A DNA stretch of 64,000 nt, from contig JAHLKI010000006.1 of assembly GCA_025602905.1 (NCBI GenBank), forward strand, positions 682,001 to 746,000, in the 5' to 3' direction. The stretch is from Phlyctochytrium arcticum (Eukaryota > Chytridiomycota > Chytridiomycetes > Chytridiales > Chytridiaceae). This document shows, one piece after another, positions 24,601 to 34,796 of this stretch (the stretch's first letter is position 1; each line of letters begins with the position of its first letter). The position numbers and the translations under genes are program-made. The notes beneath the pieces were generated by a model. It ran no database searches and was not told where the DNA came from. It saw only the letters and a program-made list of their open reading frames with translations.

Positions 24601-25845
24601 ACAACCGTTCGTGATACTGACAATCTTTGTCAATCCTGCGTCGGTGTTGACGCAAATTCGCTCTATCCTTGGGGAATCAAGCAAAGAATGCCCGTAGGGG
24701 AATATGAGGTCGACAGAAATCCTGATTGTGCAGCAACCTTCAAAAGTATCATGTCCGAAAACTTGTTTGGCTTTGTGAAGTGTGACCTTTCCACCCCTGA
24801 ACACCTTAAGCACAAATTCAGTGAATTCTCGCCGATTTTCCATAATGCTATGGTCAAAGACGATAAGGGTAAAGAAAGTCACAAATTGATTGGTACAACT
24901 TGCGCTACCAATTTATGGATTCCTACTCCTCTATTCAAATGGTACGTACAACATGGATTATTTGTCGACAAAATTCACACTACGATTTTCTATGAGGCTG
25001 GAACAGTTTGCTTTGATTGGTTTGTGGATTATTTTGTCAATGAACGAAGAAAGGGTGACGAAAAACCAGAGTACGCCATCAAGGCAGCAGGTGCCAAATT
25101 GGTTCTCAATAGTTCATATGGAAAAACCATTACAAATTTTGAAAAACATATCGATATTAAAATCGTAGCGGATAAAAATATTCCTCGGTACGTTCGAAAG
25201 AATAACTATCAGCGATTAACTCCGCTAAATAAGATGTGTGAGATGGAGTTTTCCAAAAAGAAATATCGACAAGGTTTACCATTTCAAATTGGGCTGATGG
25301 TCTACGGATATGCAAAGTTGCGAATGCTACAGTTTTACTACGACTTTCTGGACAAGTTCATTCCCCGTGAGTATTTCCAATTACAATGGATGGATACCGA
25401 TTCTTTCTACATGGCGTTAGCCGGCAAAAATCTGGACGATTTGGTGCGACCAGATTTAGAAGATGAATACGAATGTGTAAAACAAGATTGGCTGGTAACC
25501 AACGCATACGATGAAAGAACTCCAGGATTGTTCAAAGACGAATGGATTGGTTCGGCTATGATTGCTTTAGCACCGAAAATGTATTTTGCAGTTGGAGAAA
25601 AAAAGGACAAGATGAGTTGCAAGGGGTCAAACAAATAACAGAACGTTGACATACTGAATTATGCGAATTTTATGAAAGTGTACGACAACAAGGATGAAGA
25701 CCTTACCATAGAAACTAAAAATGCGGGGTTCAGGGTCTATGATAGTCTTCTTTATCGTTACACTCAAGAAAAAAAGGGACTCAGTTTTCGTCAAGACAAA
25801 AGAAAACTGTTACCCGATAATAGACAAACTGAACCTTTGTTCTAA
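21630..25845 (+). pseudogene. Polinton-type family B DNA polymerase with two slips and one stop
   Basis: Protein-primed-type family B DNA polymerase, expected to replicate the element. The frame runs from an uncertain start (ATG at 21630 or 21786) through slips in T runs at 22388-22389 and 22743-22746, then open to an in-frame TAA at 25636..25638, after which the same frame continues 68 codons to a final stop at 25843..25845. Order of parts: Gln-rich N-terminal region; C2H2-like finger (CDSCDAIFEDSRNLMRHYKE, then C); exonuclease motif FIGFDTETYN near 23093; an embedded Vsr/PD-(D/E)XK-like block (IIEVQGCYWHGCPKC near 23696); palm motif A DANSLYPWG near 24652; motif B KLVLNSSYGKT near 25096; motif C MDTDSFY near 25390. 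All catalytic motifs are present. Both slips look like one lost base in a T run. Confidence 0.82.
24259..24286. repeat. GC-rich hairpin-like module, copy 2
   Basis: Second copy of the GC-rich module, inside the polymerase frame between the Vsr-like block and motif A. It reads PSEAPEAMEE, nearly the same peptide and the same frame as copy 1, and keeps the polymerase open. Confidence 0.6.
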
Positions 25846-26047
25846 GTAATTGGTGTGTAATCGTTTAAATAGTGTTCTTCTGTACTGCAATAAGGTTTCC
25901 TGAATATATGTATGTCCTCCGGTATGCCGTTACTTGTGAACTTTGCGAATCTCGGCAAGATTTATCATTGGGTATCACCGAGTAACACCTGTGTATCACG
26001 TGCGTCAGCCACCCGCAGTTCAACGTCAACCGCACAAACTCGCAGCA

Positions 26048-27904
26048 ATGGCTAGCACTACCATGCAGGACTTCTATTATCAGTTAGTTGATGAAAGGGG
26101 CAATACCGTCGCAAGAGTCGACGCTGTTACTCTCGAAAAGAACAAGAAGGTCTTTCAGTTGCGCAAAGCAGTATGGGACGAGTGGAAGAGCGATCCCATT
26201 CTGTCAGACTGGAAGGATGTGAAAGCCGGACGCATCCTCGTCTACAAGGACAAAGCAACACTCAACGCCGATATTGCCGCACACAAGAATTTGGAAGGTC
26301 TGGATTCACGCGAGAAACTGGAGAACCTGAAGGACACCGAACAGCACCCGCTGCAGATTGTGGTGCCGGAGCGAGTTCAGCCGACAACGAGTGGTACAAC
26401 AGTTGGTAAGGGAGCGATTCGATTGGATGTTACAATTCACCATTTTCTAACTTTCGCTTCTGCTTGAATGGCCCCAGACGAAATCAGTGACTTGACAGCC
26501 CGACTGACGTCATTTGCAAACGCTCAGTTGGTTGAAGGATGTATTCAATCTGAAGACCACAACCTGCTCCCATACCCTCGAGTCCCTATCAAAAAACTTT
26601 ACGTCAGGGAGTGCTACCCGAAGGTTTTTGATTTGCTCTTGGAATCCATTGGTTCAGACCCGCGGAATTTTGCAATATCTGGGACACCCGGCATCGGAAA
26701 GTCACTATTCTTTATCTACATCTTGTACCGCTTGATGAATGGCCGTCTCCCGATAAATCTGGGTTACAAACCGAAGCGGATCGTTTATCAAATGTCCTCC
26801 TTGAACGCGCCTACCACGTACTTTTGCTTCGACTTGCAGCAACTACGCGTTTACAACATTGAGCAGCATGATGTGAAATTGTTGGTTTGGAAACCAGATA
26901 CATTCTACGTTGCTGATGGACCGCTCGGGCCGGCCGGCTCGAATTGTGTTACGTTGCACATTTCATCCCCCCGTGCTGCCGCGATCAGGGATTACGTGAA
27001 GCAGACGGGGGCCAAGGAATGGTACTTGCCGATTTGGACTCTGGACGAGTTACAGACTTGTCAGCGCCACTGCTATCCGGAAGTGCCCATTGAATCGGTT
27101 CAAGAAAATTATTGCATCTGTGGTGGAGTTGCCCGCTTTATATTTGTCACAATTTCTGTTGATGACGTTAAAGGGAAAATAAACACTGCTTTGAATGACT
27201 CTGATGCTGTTGGCGGGGTCAGATTTATCGGGCAGACAACAAGTGTCTTCCCAGTGACACATTTGCTTATGCACATACTGGTGGGAAAGGAAGAGGATGG
27301 GAATGCTTACAAGTTTGCCGACTATCAGGTGGCGTCAAAGTATATTGGGGACCAATTGTGGATATATCATTCTGCTCAAATGCTTACCAATCTGCGGATT
27401 ATGTTCGGCGGTAGCCCCAACGAGATTTCAAGACATTTGTTTGAGATATATGGACATAGGGTATTTTCTGTTGGAGGGCGAACTCTCAAATGCAGACGCT
27501 TGGAAAGTGGTACCGAAAGTGGTCCCGAATCCGAATTTTTGTTGGATGCTTTGCAAGGCGAACGAACCACGTTTGGAACACTTACCATCCCTACTAAAGA
27601 CAACCTTGAGGGCAAATACTACGAACCAACAGACGACGATAATTTTCCGGCAATTGATTCCCTCAGTGCTCAGGGAATGTTCCAATTCACAGTAGCAGCC
27701 GAGCATCCAATTCGCGGGGTTCAAATTTTACAAAAATTGTGCAACTTGTACGGTGACAGTACACCGAAACTGTACTTCGTTGTTCCTCCCCATCGGTTTG
27801 CTGCCTTCAAGAAGAAACAGCCTTTCAAAGCAAAAAAGGGCAATGATGATGTGAACGAAATCCCTGGATTGGAGCAATATGTTTTGGAACTCCCTGTCCA
27901 ATAG
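26048..27904 (+). CDS. Crinkler (CRN)-type protein: ubiquitin-like header, P-loop NTPase, nuclease-like tail
   Basis: Exons 26048..26405 and 26478..27904 (phase 1, 72-nt intron GTAAGG...CCCCAG), 594 aa. Residues ca. 8-112 match the Crinkler header, a ubiquitin-like domain (VFQLRKAVWDEWKSD, ILVYKDKATLNADI, HPLQIVVPE). A linker precedes a P-loop NTPase with Walker A GTPGIGKS near residue 188. The last ca. 110 residues resemble the restriction-endonuclease-like fold of CRN proteins (acidic residues in DDDNFPAIDSL, then MFQFTVAAEHPI, LYFVVPPHRF). Known family context: CRNs were first defined as oomycete effectors and are frequent in chytrids; the NTPase-nuclease form is thought to derive from mobile-element proteins. 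No signal peptide is visible, so secretion is unproven. The gene lies just 200 bp after the Polinton remnant and looks intact. Confidence 0.85.
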
Positions 27905-28110
27905 TAAGCCTGTCGTTATATTTTCTGCAAGTTTGTTTCATTAGAAGAAGGATGTATTTGCTCAGTGGGATACGGGAAAATGAAAGGTGCTCTCGGTTAA
28001 TTCGTTCCCGTACTCGACAAGTCCGTCGCAAATAAGAAATGTTCGTACTTGTTTTGATGAAAATGTAGCAAGTGAGGCATTTATGTGGGAAAATTGCGGG
28101 TTTCGTCCCG

Positions 28111-28140
28111 CCTGACGAAGTCTCCGTAGGCTTTGGAGGG
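28111..28140. repeat. GC-rich hairpin-like module, copy 3
   Basis: Diverged third copy (CCTGACGAAGTCTCCGTAGG then CTTTGGAGGG), outside any gene, aligned with copies 1 and 2 over its whole length. Confidence 0.5.
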
Positions 28141-28192
28141 TTCTTTCGAGATACTGGAGCGGGGAAAAGGCAAATTTCTAGAAAGGAGAATG

Positions 28193-28380
28193 TATGTGAC
28201 AAACCAGACAAAAGTCGGGAGAAACTGCGGGTAGGATTTTGAGTGATTTTAGCAGTATTCGAGGAGTTTGGTCGACTCGATAGCATGGAGTTCTTACTCG
28301 TCAAAGTGGAGAGATTTAGAATTATGTGGCAAACCAGAAATAAAAGAGGTGGAAACTGCGGGTAGGATTTTGAGTGATTA
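28193..28380. repeat. Imperfect direct repeat, 130-nt period
   Basis: Two ca. 58-nt copies start at 28193 and 28323. Both contain AAACCAGA and then AAACTGCGGGTAGGATTTTG followed by AGTGATT; the last 28 nt are identical. Confidence 0.7.
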
Positions 28381-28995
28381 AAAAAGCCGAAAATGTAGCA
28401 TTTTTGATAGATTTTGTTCGATTTTGTCATGTTTTATGCCCATTCAGCGATTTTTCCACATAAAACAGGTGTTTATCACCTAAAATCACCTAAAAACAGG
28501 GGGTTTTCACACTTTTGCATTTTGGCACATTTAGAATGACCGTTTTTCTCTGGCTTGCTCCATAAATTCAGTTTTGTAAAATTTTGAAGATTTTTGAAAT
28601 CATGGAGAGCGGCTCTACATAACACTCGATGATTTACAAGTATCAAACGTTTTGATTTCTCTCGCACTCCATTATTTGGTGCGCAAAAAATAATCCCAAA
28701 ATAATCCGAAATGGGACAAAATAATGGTCGCTCGATAATTACTCGATGAAGAGTTGGGCATTATTTTCCATGGAGTCATTACACTCGATAGGCACATACA
28801 AATTCGATGCATCTGACAGCATTCTCTCCATCGGACTCGACGATTACGTGAGAGTGGCGCACCAATGATGTAACATGGAGGGCGGTTCGAGGGAGGGTGG
28901 ATAAGGTGGTCAATTGCGGGTAAACCGGCTCCATATAGATACTACTGAGTTTGTCACCGCTTTCAAAAAACTTGCTCGCTCAAAATTATCCAGAC

Positions 28996-29634
28996 ATGCT
29001 TCAACCACGATCACTACCTTTGCTACGGAGACCCCTTACAAGTCACCTAGCCTTGTTATTACTGACATTGAGTCTGTTCATCTCGTATGGAGCTACCGAG
29101 ACACAATTGTTGTATCTTTTTGGGGATGTCCTCAAAGTTTATAAGTGCGAAGTGACGGGAGAATGCCAGACTTGTCCACCGCTTGAAAGGGTATGCTTCT
29201 GTTTCATATTTCAGCTTATTAAAGTCTCTTTTCTGACATGTAATCTGTGATAGGTGGCAAGCACTTGGTGTGGAAATCTGGGTAATAAAGAGCCTATATC
29301 ATGTCGGGAGGGCGACACAATCAATCTGAACGAAATCGCACCCGAGAACAAGTGGTGGTCTGATGAGGAAGTTATCCGGGTTAGCCCCGGAAAGGCACCG
29401 GAACTTCCCCGGTGGCAAGAGTGTGATTTTGTGACTGGAGTGGAAACAAGACGCTTTTTCTTATTTCAGGTAGGTCTCAATGTTTAATCTCTCCAGCACA
29501 AAAGACTAACGGGTGGGTTTGTATAGATATTCAATATAGTAGTGTTCTTAGGGGCTGTGGTGGTTATGCTTTGGCGGAAACGGATGTTGTCAAAAGACAA
29601 CTACCGCCGGTTGGTGATGCGTTTGCGCGGTTGA
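28996..29634 (+). CDS. JTB-like single-pass membrane protein
   Basis: Exons 28996..29190, 29254..29469 and 29527..29634, all phase 0, 172 aa. The N-terminus has a signal peptide or anchor (HLALLLLTLSLFISYG). The lumenal part carries Cys pairs in the order CEVTGECQTC, WC, SC and EC, and ends in RRFFLFQ, followed by a membrane span (IFNIVVFLGAVVVMLW) and a short basic tail. This Cys spacing, the F-rich juxtamembrane block and the C-terminal span match the JTB (jumping translocation breakpoint) family, whose human member is linked to cytokinesis and mitochondria. Homology is judged by eye. The ATG at 28996 is the first in frame before the hydrophobic segment. It is convergent with the PP4 gene, 147 bp away. 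Confidence 0.65.
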
Positions 29635-29781
29635 TAGTCGCTGAGGAAAGAGCGGGCCTCTTTCCAATACATTAGATTCATTCCCCCCTATGTAAATAAT
29701 ATACCCTTCTGTCTCATCCTTGCCATTGCGCGGTTGAGGCTTTGAGTTGGAACACTTAGGGATTGTGAATATGCGTGGCTG

Positions 29782-31233
29782 TCAAAGGAAATAATCGGGA
29801 ACAGGTTTCCGACTGGGTATACCGCGCGCCTCCTTTCAGCGTAGAAGTTAGATTAATGATGCACCAAAGCTCCGAAGCTCGCAACCAAATACCTGTGGGG
29901 CCGCTTCGAATATTTTGTAATTTTTCCCCAGATGTTCATCCAGCTCCAAAATAGCTGCTACATTCCCGCATCTATCGGAAAAGCATTGTCAAAGGCTGGA
30001 TCCCAATAATTCGCTCCCTTAGTTAGCATACCGGTAACAGTAATTTGGTGCTGACCACACAGTGACTATTGTGTTCTTGAACATGAGTTTAAACCCCTCC
30101 ATTACCAGCTGATGCGCACGCGCGATCAATTCAAGATTGTTGTTATGTACAAACTAGGTTGGATGAGAACTGATCAGGTCATGGTTTTTGTGGGAAATCT
30201 CATTTCTTACATTGTCAACGATATCTCCGCCAAAAAGGTAGCCAGCACCTCTTGGACTCAAGCCCCATCCATCAATCTCTGCCAAAGTCGTTAGCAAAAC
30301 ATTAACATGCAAGAAGCGGAAGACGTACCATCCGGATCTGACCACAGCAAGTCACACATAGCTCCGTCGTGTGGTACCTCCTGCTTTCGATCTATTGTCC
30401 GAATCTACAACGTCATTATATTAGTGCCGGCTAAAACAGCAACAACCCGCCCTTCTGCTGGCACCTGATCCAATGTACTAATCGCTGGCGATAACCCCCC
30501 ATGCACGCAAAAGATTTTGTCGTCGATGATGGCCGACAAGCTTAAATAGTCGAATATTTCACAGCAATACCGCCATACATTGACGGAACCGTATTTTCGC
30601 AGACATTCATCATAGAAGCCGTACACTTGAGTTATTTGGCGACTTTCATGATTGCCCCGAATAAGTGTTATCTGAATTGGAAGATGAGTTTCCAGCGAAT
30701 TTCGGCAAATTAACGGTAACTAATGAAATAGAATATCACGTACTCGGTCGGGATATCGAACTTTGAGGGCAAGAAGTAGAAGGAATGTCTCGACACTGTA
30801 GAACCCTCGATCCACAAAATCACCTAGTCTAGCATTGATAAGTAATTCTTGCAAAGTACATCAAGAGGTATTACCCATGAACAGATAATTTGTTTGCGGG
30901 CATTCTCCCCCCACTTTGAAGAGCTCTTTAAGGTCGTAAAATTGCCCATGAATGTCCCCGCATATCTACTCTCTCCTGAATGAGCACAGTCTTTCCACTC
31001 GCGACTTGACACATCCACAACGCACCGTTACTGGCGCGTCCGCCCTCTGCACATTACTCTCCTCCACCAGAATTTCCCGAGCCTTGTTGCACAGTTCTTT
31101 GACCTCGCTTTCTTTGATAATGTCGCACCGTCGAAGCTGCTCTATCAGCCTATTTCATGAAGCAAACGTTAGACTGAGTCGACAGAAAATAAAAGCTAGT
31201 GAGAATAATTTACCTATCAAGGTCACTGCCCAT
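29782..31233 (-). CDS. Serine/threonine protein phosphatase 4 catalytic subunit (PP4c)
   Basis: Metal-dependent PPP-family phosphatase; PP4c acts in DNA-damage recovery and other signalling with regulatory subunits. Ten exons: 31214..31233, 31026..31149, 30875..30965, 30744..30823, 30465..30671, 30329..30404, 30211..30278, 30032..30153, 29893..29971 and 29782..29832. Phases agree throughout and give 305 aa, close to the usual 307. Metal and catalytic motifs are all present: GDIHG, GDFVDRG, RGNHES, the HGGLSP loop, then [10 protein letters not shown] and [12 protein letters not shown]. The blocks [20 protein letters not shown] and [10 protein letters not shown] and the ending DYFL (C-terminal Leu that is carboxymethylated in the family) point to PP4 rather than PP2A or PP6. 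Start MGSDLDR is typical. Confidence 0.95.
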
Positions 31234-32592
31234 AATAGGCACTGACTTTTAGTCCACTGCAAATAGGTGAGGGCTGTTAATTTCTGGATCGTGGCAAATC
31301 GTAAATCGCTGGAAGTCGTTTGCGTCGTGAGCGACCGCGGAATTGTTCATATGTCCTTTTTGGTGTCGGAGTTTTGAGGAGTTTTTGCCTGGGCGTCGGG
31401 CGATTTTCGCCGTGCCAAGTTCCTTTTCCTTACTTTGTGGGACAAACAGAAATGCTCTGAACTTGGATATGTGTGCATATAAGTTTCGTTCTGATAGATG
31501 TGTTTTCGAAACATGGGCCAGCAAGGTCAAGTGCAGTATGTCTTGAGTCTGATCAAGCAATAATTACAAGCATTTGAATACATGTAAAGCTATGAAGCTT
31601 TTAGTACTCTAAGAGTCAGTCTCAGGCATAGAAAACATCTCTGGAAAGGGTATTCTTATGTCCATGATCACTTTTCATTTGACATTGCTCGGTTTGAAGT
31701 GGAACATCTCAGAAGATAGAGACGACATTAGAAGTACGAGAACCCAACTAAAGCGGGATACAATCCCAGGCAGTTGTACCATTACTCAAGACGTGCTCGC
31801 GTAAAATGTACATCTTTGCCCATCCAAGGATCGCCCCAGGGATCGCCCTGCCGTATCACAGTCCTCCGGCCTTTCTCGCCTCCACTGAGTATTGCTTTGG
31901 GTCACGGAAAGGCCGGCAACCTCATTGAGAGCTCTCTCACAAAGCATCGCAGGCTCTCACATTTTCAATCGCCCAAACAAGTTCGTCCGACAACTCACAG
32001 GCTTCCATCGCATTGGCCTCCGAAAGTGCGCACTCTTCAGGACAGAACAGAACAAAAGCTTGTCGGAAGATCCATCGAATGGCTCTTCACACAACTCGCC
32101 TGTTATACGATGACATGAACATGAAGATCATCTCATAATTGACTGCCATGCCCTCGCCTCGTATACAAAAAGAGCTTGAGGAGTCTGCCTCCTCAGCCCT
32201 ATCCTTCTACCAGCAGATTAACCGTCCACCAACAGTCGTTGTTTTCGCAAAGCGAACTCCACAGAGGTTTTCGCTTTGCTATCAAAGTCCATACAGTCGC
32301 GCAGTATTGATGGAAGACATCCACATAGGAATACAGTAGTCTATTCCTGAAAACACATCCAGCTCTGTTAACATACCTCTGAGAGTACAGACAGCTTTGC
32401 CTGGAAAAGCATTCAAAGACTGGCAACTTTCAGAACTTTCCGCCCTTGGGCCAAAAACACGGCAAGCTGAGCCCTAACCCAAGAAGCCACATTCAGCACT
32501 GAATCAGCAGATTCAGCAGGGACACGGAGGGTTGCAAGGCGTAGCTGCATGCAGAGCAGCAATCGCAAGAGCAAACAACAAGGAAATCCAGC
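31234..32592. other. Intergenic region between PP4c and F-box gene
   Basis: About 1.36 kb with short open frames on both strands, none with family similarity, splice logic or composition that supports a gene. It probably holds both promoters. Confidence 0.5.
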
Positions 32593-34344
32593 ATGGACAG
32601 ACTACCGCTTGAAGTCCTACATCTGGTCTTTGACTATGCCAACCCGGTTGTTCTCAAGAAGTTTAAGACTATCGCAGAGAAGGGTTTAGCTGTTACCGTT
32701 GAACAGTACTGCAAGGACCAGCTCTCGAAGGAATTCAACGAATCCACAAAACCAGACGCCCAGTCGTGGACCGCCGTTTTTTGCCATAAAGTAGCAACAT
32801 CATGCACAGGATGCAAGAAGAGCACGACCCGAACGGTTGAAATGGGGCCTCAAGTTCCTGTCTGTGCACGTTGCCAAAAGAAGCTCCCCGAGTTTCGGAC
32901 AATCAACAAAACTCGGGCCGTCTCCGAGTACCGAGTCGCTTTGGAGGATTTAGAAGGTTTGGTTTCGACCAGCGTTGACAATCCCTATTCCCGAAAAGCC
33001 CCACCAATGAAGCTATACCTTGAGAAAGACGTTCGAAGGAGAGCACTGGCAAAGTTTGGGGGCGAAGTTGGTCTGGCCAAACAAAAAGAGCTTGCCAATG
33101 AGAGATCCGCTCGGTATCGAGAGCAGTGTGAAAACGCTCGGGCGAGGAGAAGGGTGCTCTTGGTTGATGCCTTGGCGGAGAATAATTTACCGACTGCCAC
33201 CGATCATCCCGCTTGCGAGCTTTACATTTCGGGACGAGATGATAAATTGCCAGATGTGCTCAAAGCAGTCAAAAAGCACCATATATTAGTTCACCATACC
33301 AAGTTTGAAGGAGTATTCTCTCGAATGTTGGTGACGGAGTTTATGGGACAGGGATCATATCTCAGTTTCAAAAGAAAGGACGAGGTCAGCGAGCGAGCCA
33401 AGCATAAAGCCTTGTACTTTCTCTATAAGGCAATGATGTGCAATACCCCGGACGAAACAGAAAATTGTGTAGATTGTGGAGCTCCTTTTTACCTGGAATC
33501 TATGCCGCCACCAGAAGAGCAAGCCAAAGCCGATGTGCACAAGAAGTTTGTATTTCCATTTGGCATCACATACCCCAAAGATTCGTTCAAGGAAAAGCAC
33601 AAAGCGACGCTGATGAACAAGGAAGCAAAGGAACTTGCGGGAGTGCAACGACGCATGGATATCGACAAAATTTTATTTCCCTTGGATTTATCGCAAGATT
33701 TGTACATTTCAGTGTTGGAGAACCGAACAATTAACAAGTACATTTTGGATGGCGGGTCACTGCACAAACGGGAAGTTCTACAGCTCACAGATCAAGTTGC
33801 CGCTGAAGCCCGCGCCGCCCGGATCAAAAAGATGCAGTCCCAACAAGCGGCAGTCAATATGGTGGAAGGTGCCTTGAAAATGCTCAGTCAGGCGGCGGAG
33901 GATGCAGAAAATGGCAACCCTGAAGCATCCGCCGATGAATCAACTCCATTCTCGACATTCATCTTACCGCCACCGCCATCGGCGTCATCTGCCGTCGCTG
34001 CGCAGCAGCCTGTACGTACAGCGTTATCCGCGCAACCTGTGCAGTCAACGCTATCCGGACAAGCTTCACAACCAGCATCACCCGTGCAACCAATGCAACA
34101 GATCATGTCGTTTCAGCAGCCTGCTAAACCTTCCTTGTCTGATCCCCTTTCTCTCGTCTTCCAATCGGCCGCCGCAACGTTCTTTGCCAGTCCCACTCCA
34201 CCATCCGCACTTTCACAAGCGAACGTCGTATTCGACCCTATGGCACCACCTTCGTTCAGCTACAATGCCGCCTGGAGTTTTGTTGATGGAACCGAAACGA
34301 AGAAAGAGCCCAGAAAACAGGGTAGGAAGAAGAGGGCACTCTAG
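32593..34344 (+). CDS. F-box protein with XPA-C-like domain
   Basis: Single exon, 583 aa. The N-terminus reads as an F-box (MDRLPLEVLHLVFDYANPVV), the Skp1-binding part of SCF ubiquitin ligases. A four-Cys zinc site follows (CTGCKK ... CARCQKK). Next comes a block resembling the C-terminal DNA-binding region of XPA repair proteins: INKTRAVSEYRVALEDLEGL, then NPYSRKAPPMKLYLEKDVR and ALAKFGGEVGLAKQK. A further Cys pair (CVDCG) lies near residue 295. The C-terminal third is Ala/Pro/Gln-rich and ends in a basic cluster KKEPRKQGRKKRAL that could be a nuclear signal. The likely role is a substrate adaptor that may bind nucleic acid; substrate unknown. ATG is the first in frame, after in-frame stops upstream. 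Confidence 0.75.
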   Translation: MDRLPLEVLHLVFDYANPVVLKKFKTIAEKGLAVTVEQYCKDQLSKEFNESTKPDAQSWTAVFCHKVATSCTGCKKSTTRTVEMGPQVPVCARCQKKLPEFRTINKTRAVSEYRVALEDLEGLVSTSVDNPYSRKAPPMKLYLEKDVRRRALAKFGGEVGLAKQKELANERSARYREQCENARARRRVLLVDALAENNLPTATDHPACELYISGRDDKLPDVLKAVKKHHILVHHTKFEGVFSRMLVTEFMGQGSYLSFKRKDEVSERAKHKALYFLYKAMMCNTPDETENCVDCGAPFYLESMPPPEEQAKADVHKKFVFPFGITYPKDSFKEKHKATLMNKEAKELAGVQRRMDIDKILFPLDLSQDLYISVLENRTINKYILDGGSLHKREVLQLTDQVAAEARAARIKKMQSQQAAVNMVEGALKMLSQAAEDAENGNPEASADESTPFSTFILPPPPSASSAVAAQQPVRTALSAQPVQSTLSGQASQPASPVQPMQQIMSFQQPAKPSLSDPLSLVFQSAAATFFASPTPPSALSQANVVFDPMAPPSFSYNAAWSFVDGTETKKEPRKQGRKKRAL

Positions 34345-34656
34345 ATTTCACTACCATTCTTTCAGTACTTTCCCTTTTCATCTGATAGACCCTGATCTGT
34401 GTTTTGAAACATTTACCAGTCCCGCTGTATATCTCTTTCTGCAGTATCATATACTCCCCGTTTGTAATTGTACTTCCCAGCATCATTAATCCATTTACGT
34501 GATTAGATTCACTGATTTCCTTCTGATGGGGTAGTCGTGTTGTTCATATTCCTGTTGCTCTCTCCATAGAGCCTCATCCAGTTCTTCCAGCACTAGCAGT
34601 CAATTCTCTTTTAGCAGACAGCTCCTGGGAATTCCAGGAATTCACGATGGCACGAA

Positions 34657-34694
34657 ACGCGTGAGAGAACTCGGCAAAAGTCGGAGGGACGCGT
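34657..34694. promoter_or_regulatory. Two ACGCGTGA boxes before citrate synthase
   Basis: ACGCGTGA occurs at 34657 and 34689, 32 bp apart, in the 450-bp gap (34345-34796) that must also hold the missing first exon of the citrate synthase gene. The core matches the MBF (MCB) consensus. Function is a guess. Confidence 0.3.
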
Positions 34695-34796
34695 GACGCC
34701 TCTGATGAGGTTGCCGGTGAGGTTGAATTCCCAAGGTTGCCGTGGCGAAACTTGTAACTCCAGAAACAGAAACAATCCTGATGGCAATCCCCGAAG

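Larger units (their letters stand above)
20580..25845 (+). mobile_element. Truncated Polinton/Maverick-like element
   Basis: A retroviral-type integrase is followed on the same strand by a large family B DNA polymerase, the defining gene pair of Polintons/Mavericks. The DNA is visibly more A+T-rich than the flanking host genes. Capsid, protease and packaging ATPase genes are absent, and no terminal inverted repeat was found, so this is a fragment. The left side meets the Plavaka-like element, which may have displaced the integrase 5' end. The integrase has one slip and the polymerase two slips and one stop. A linear mitochondrial plasmid would also carry a polymerase of this type but not this integrase. 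Confidence 0.75.
27905..28995. other. A+T-rich non-coding stretch after the CRN gene
   Basis: No gene seen. It is A+T-rich, with homopolymer runs, a third GC-rich module (28111-28140), an imperfect 58-nt direct repeat (28193 and 28323) and several ACTCGAT-type motifs around 28640-28790. It may be the far end of the mobile-element island. Confidence 0.6.

Noticed and set aside
31774..32118. 115-codon plus-strand frame in the gap before the F-box gene
   Set aside because: No domain, no splice partners and no composition signal.
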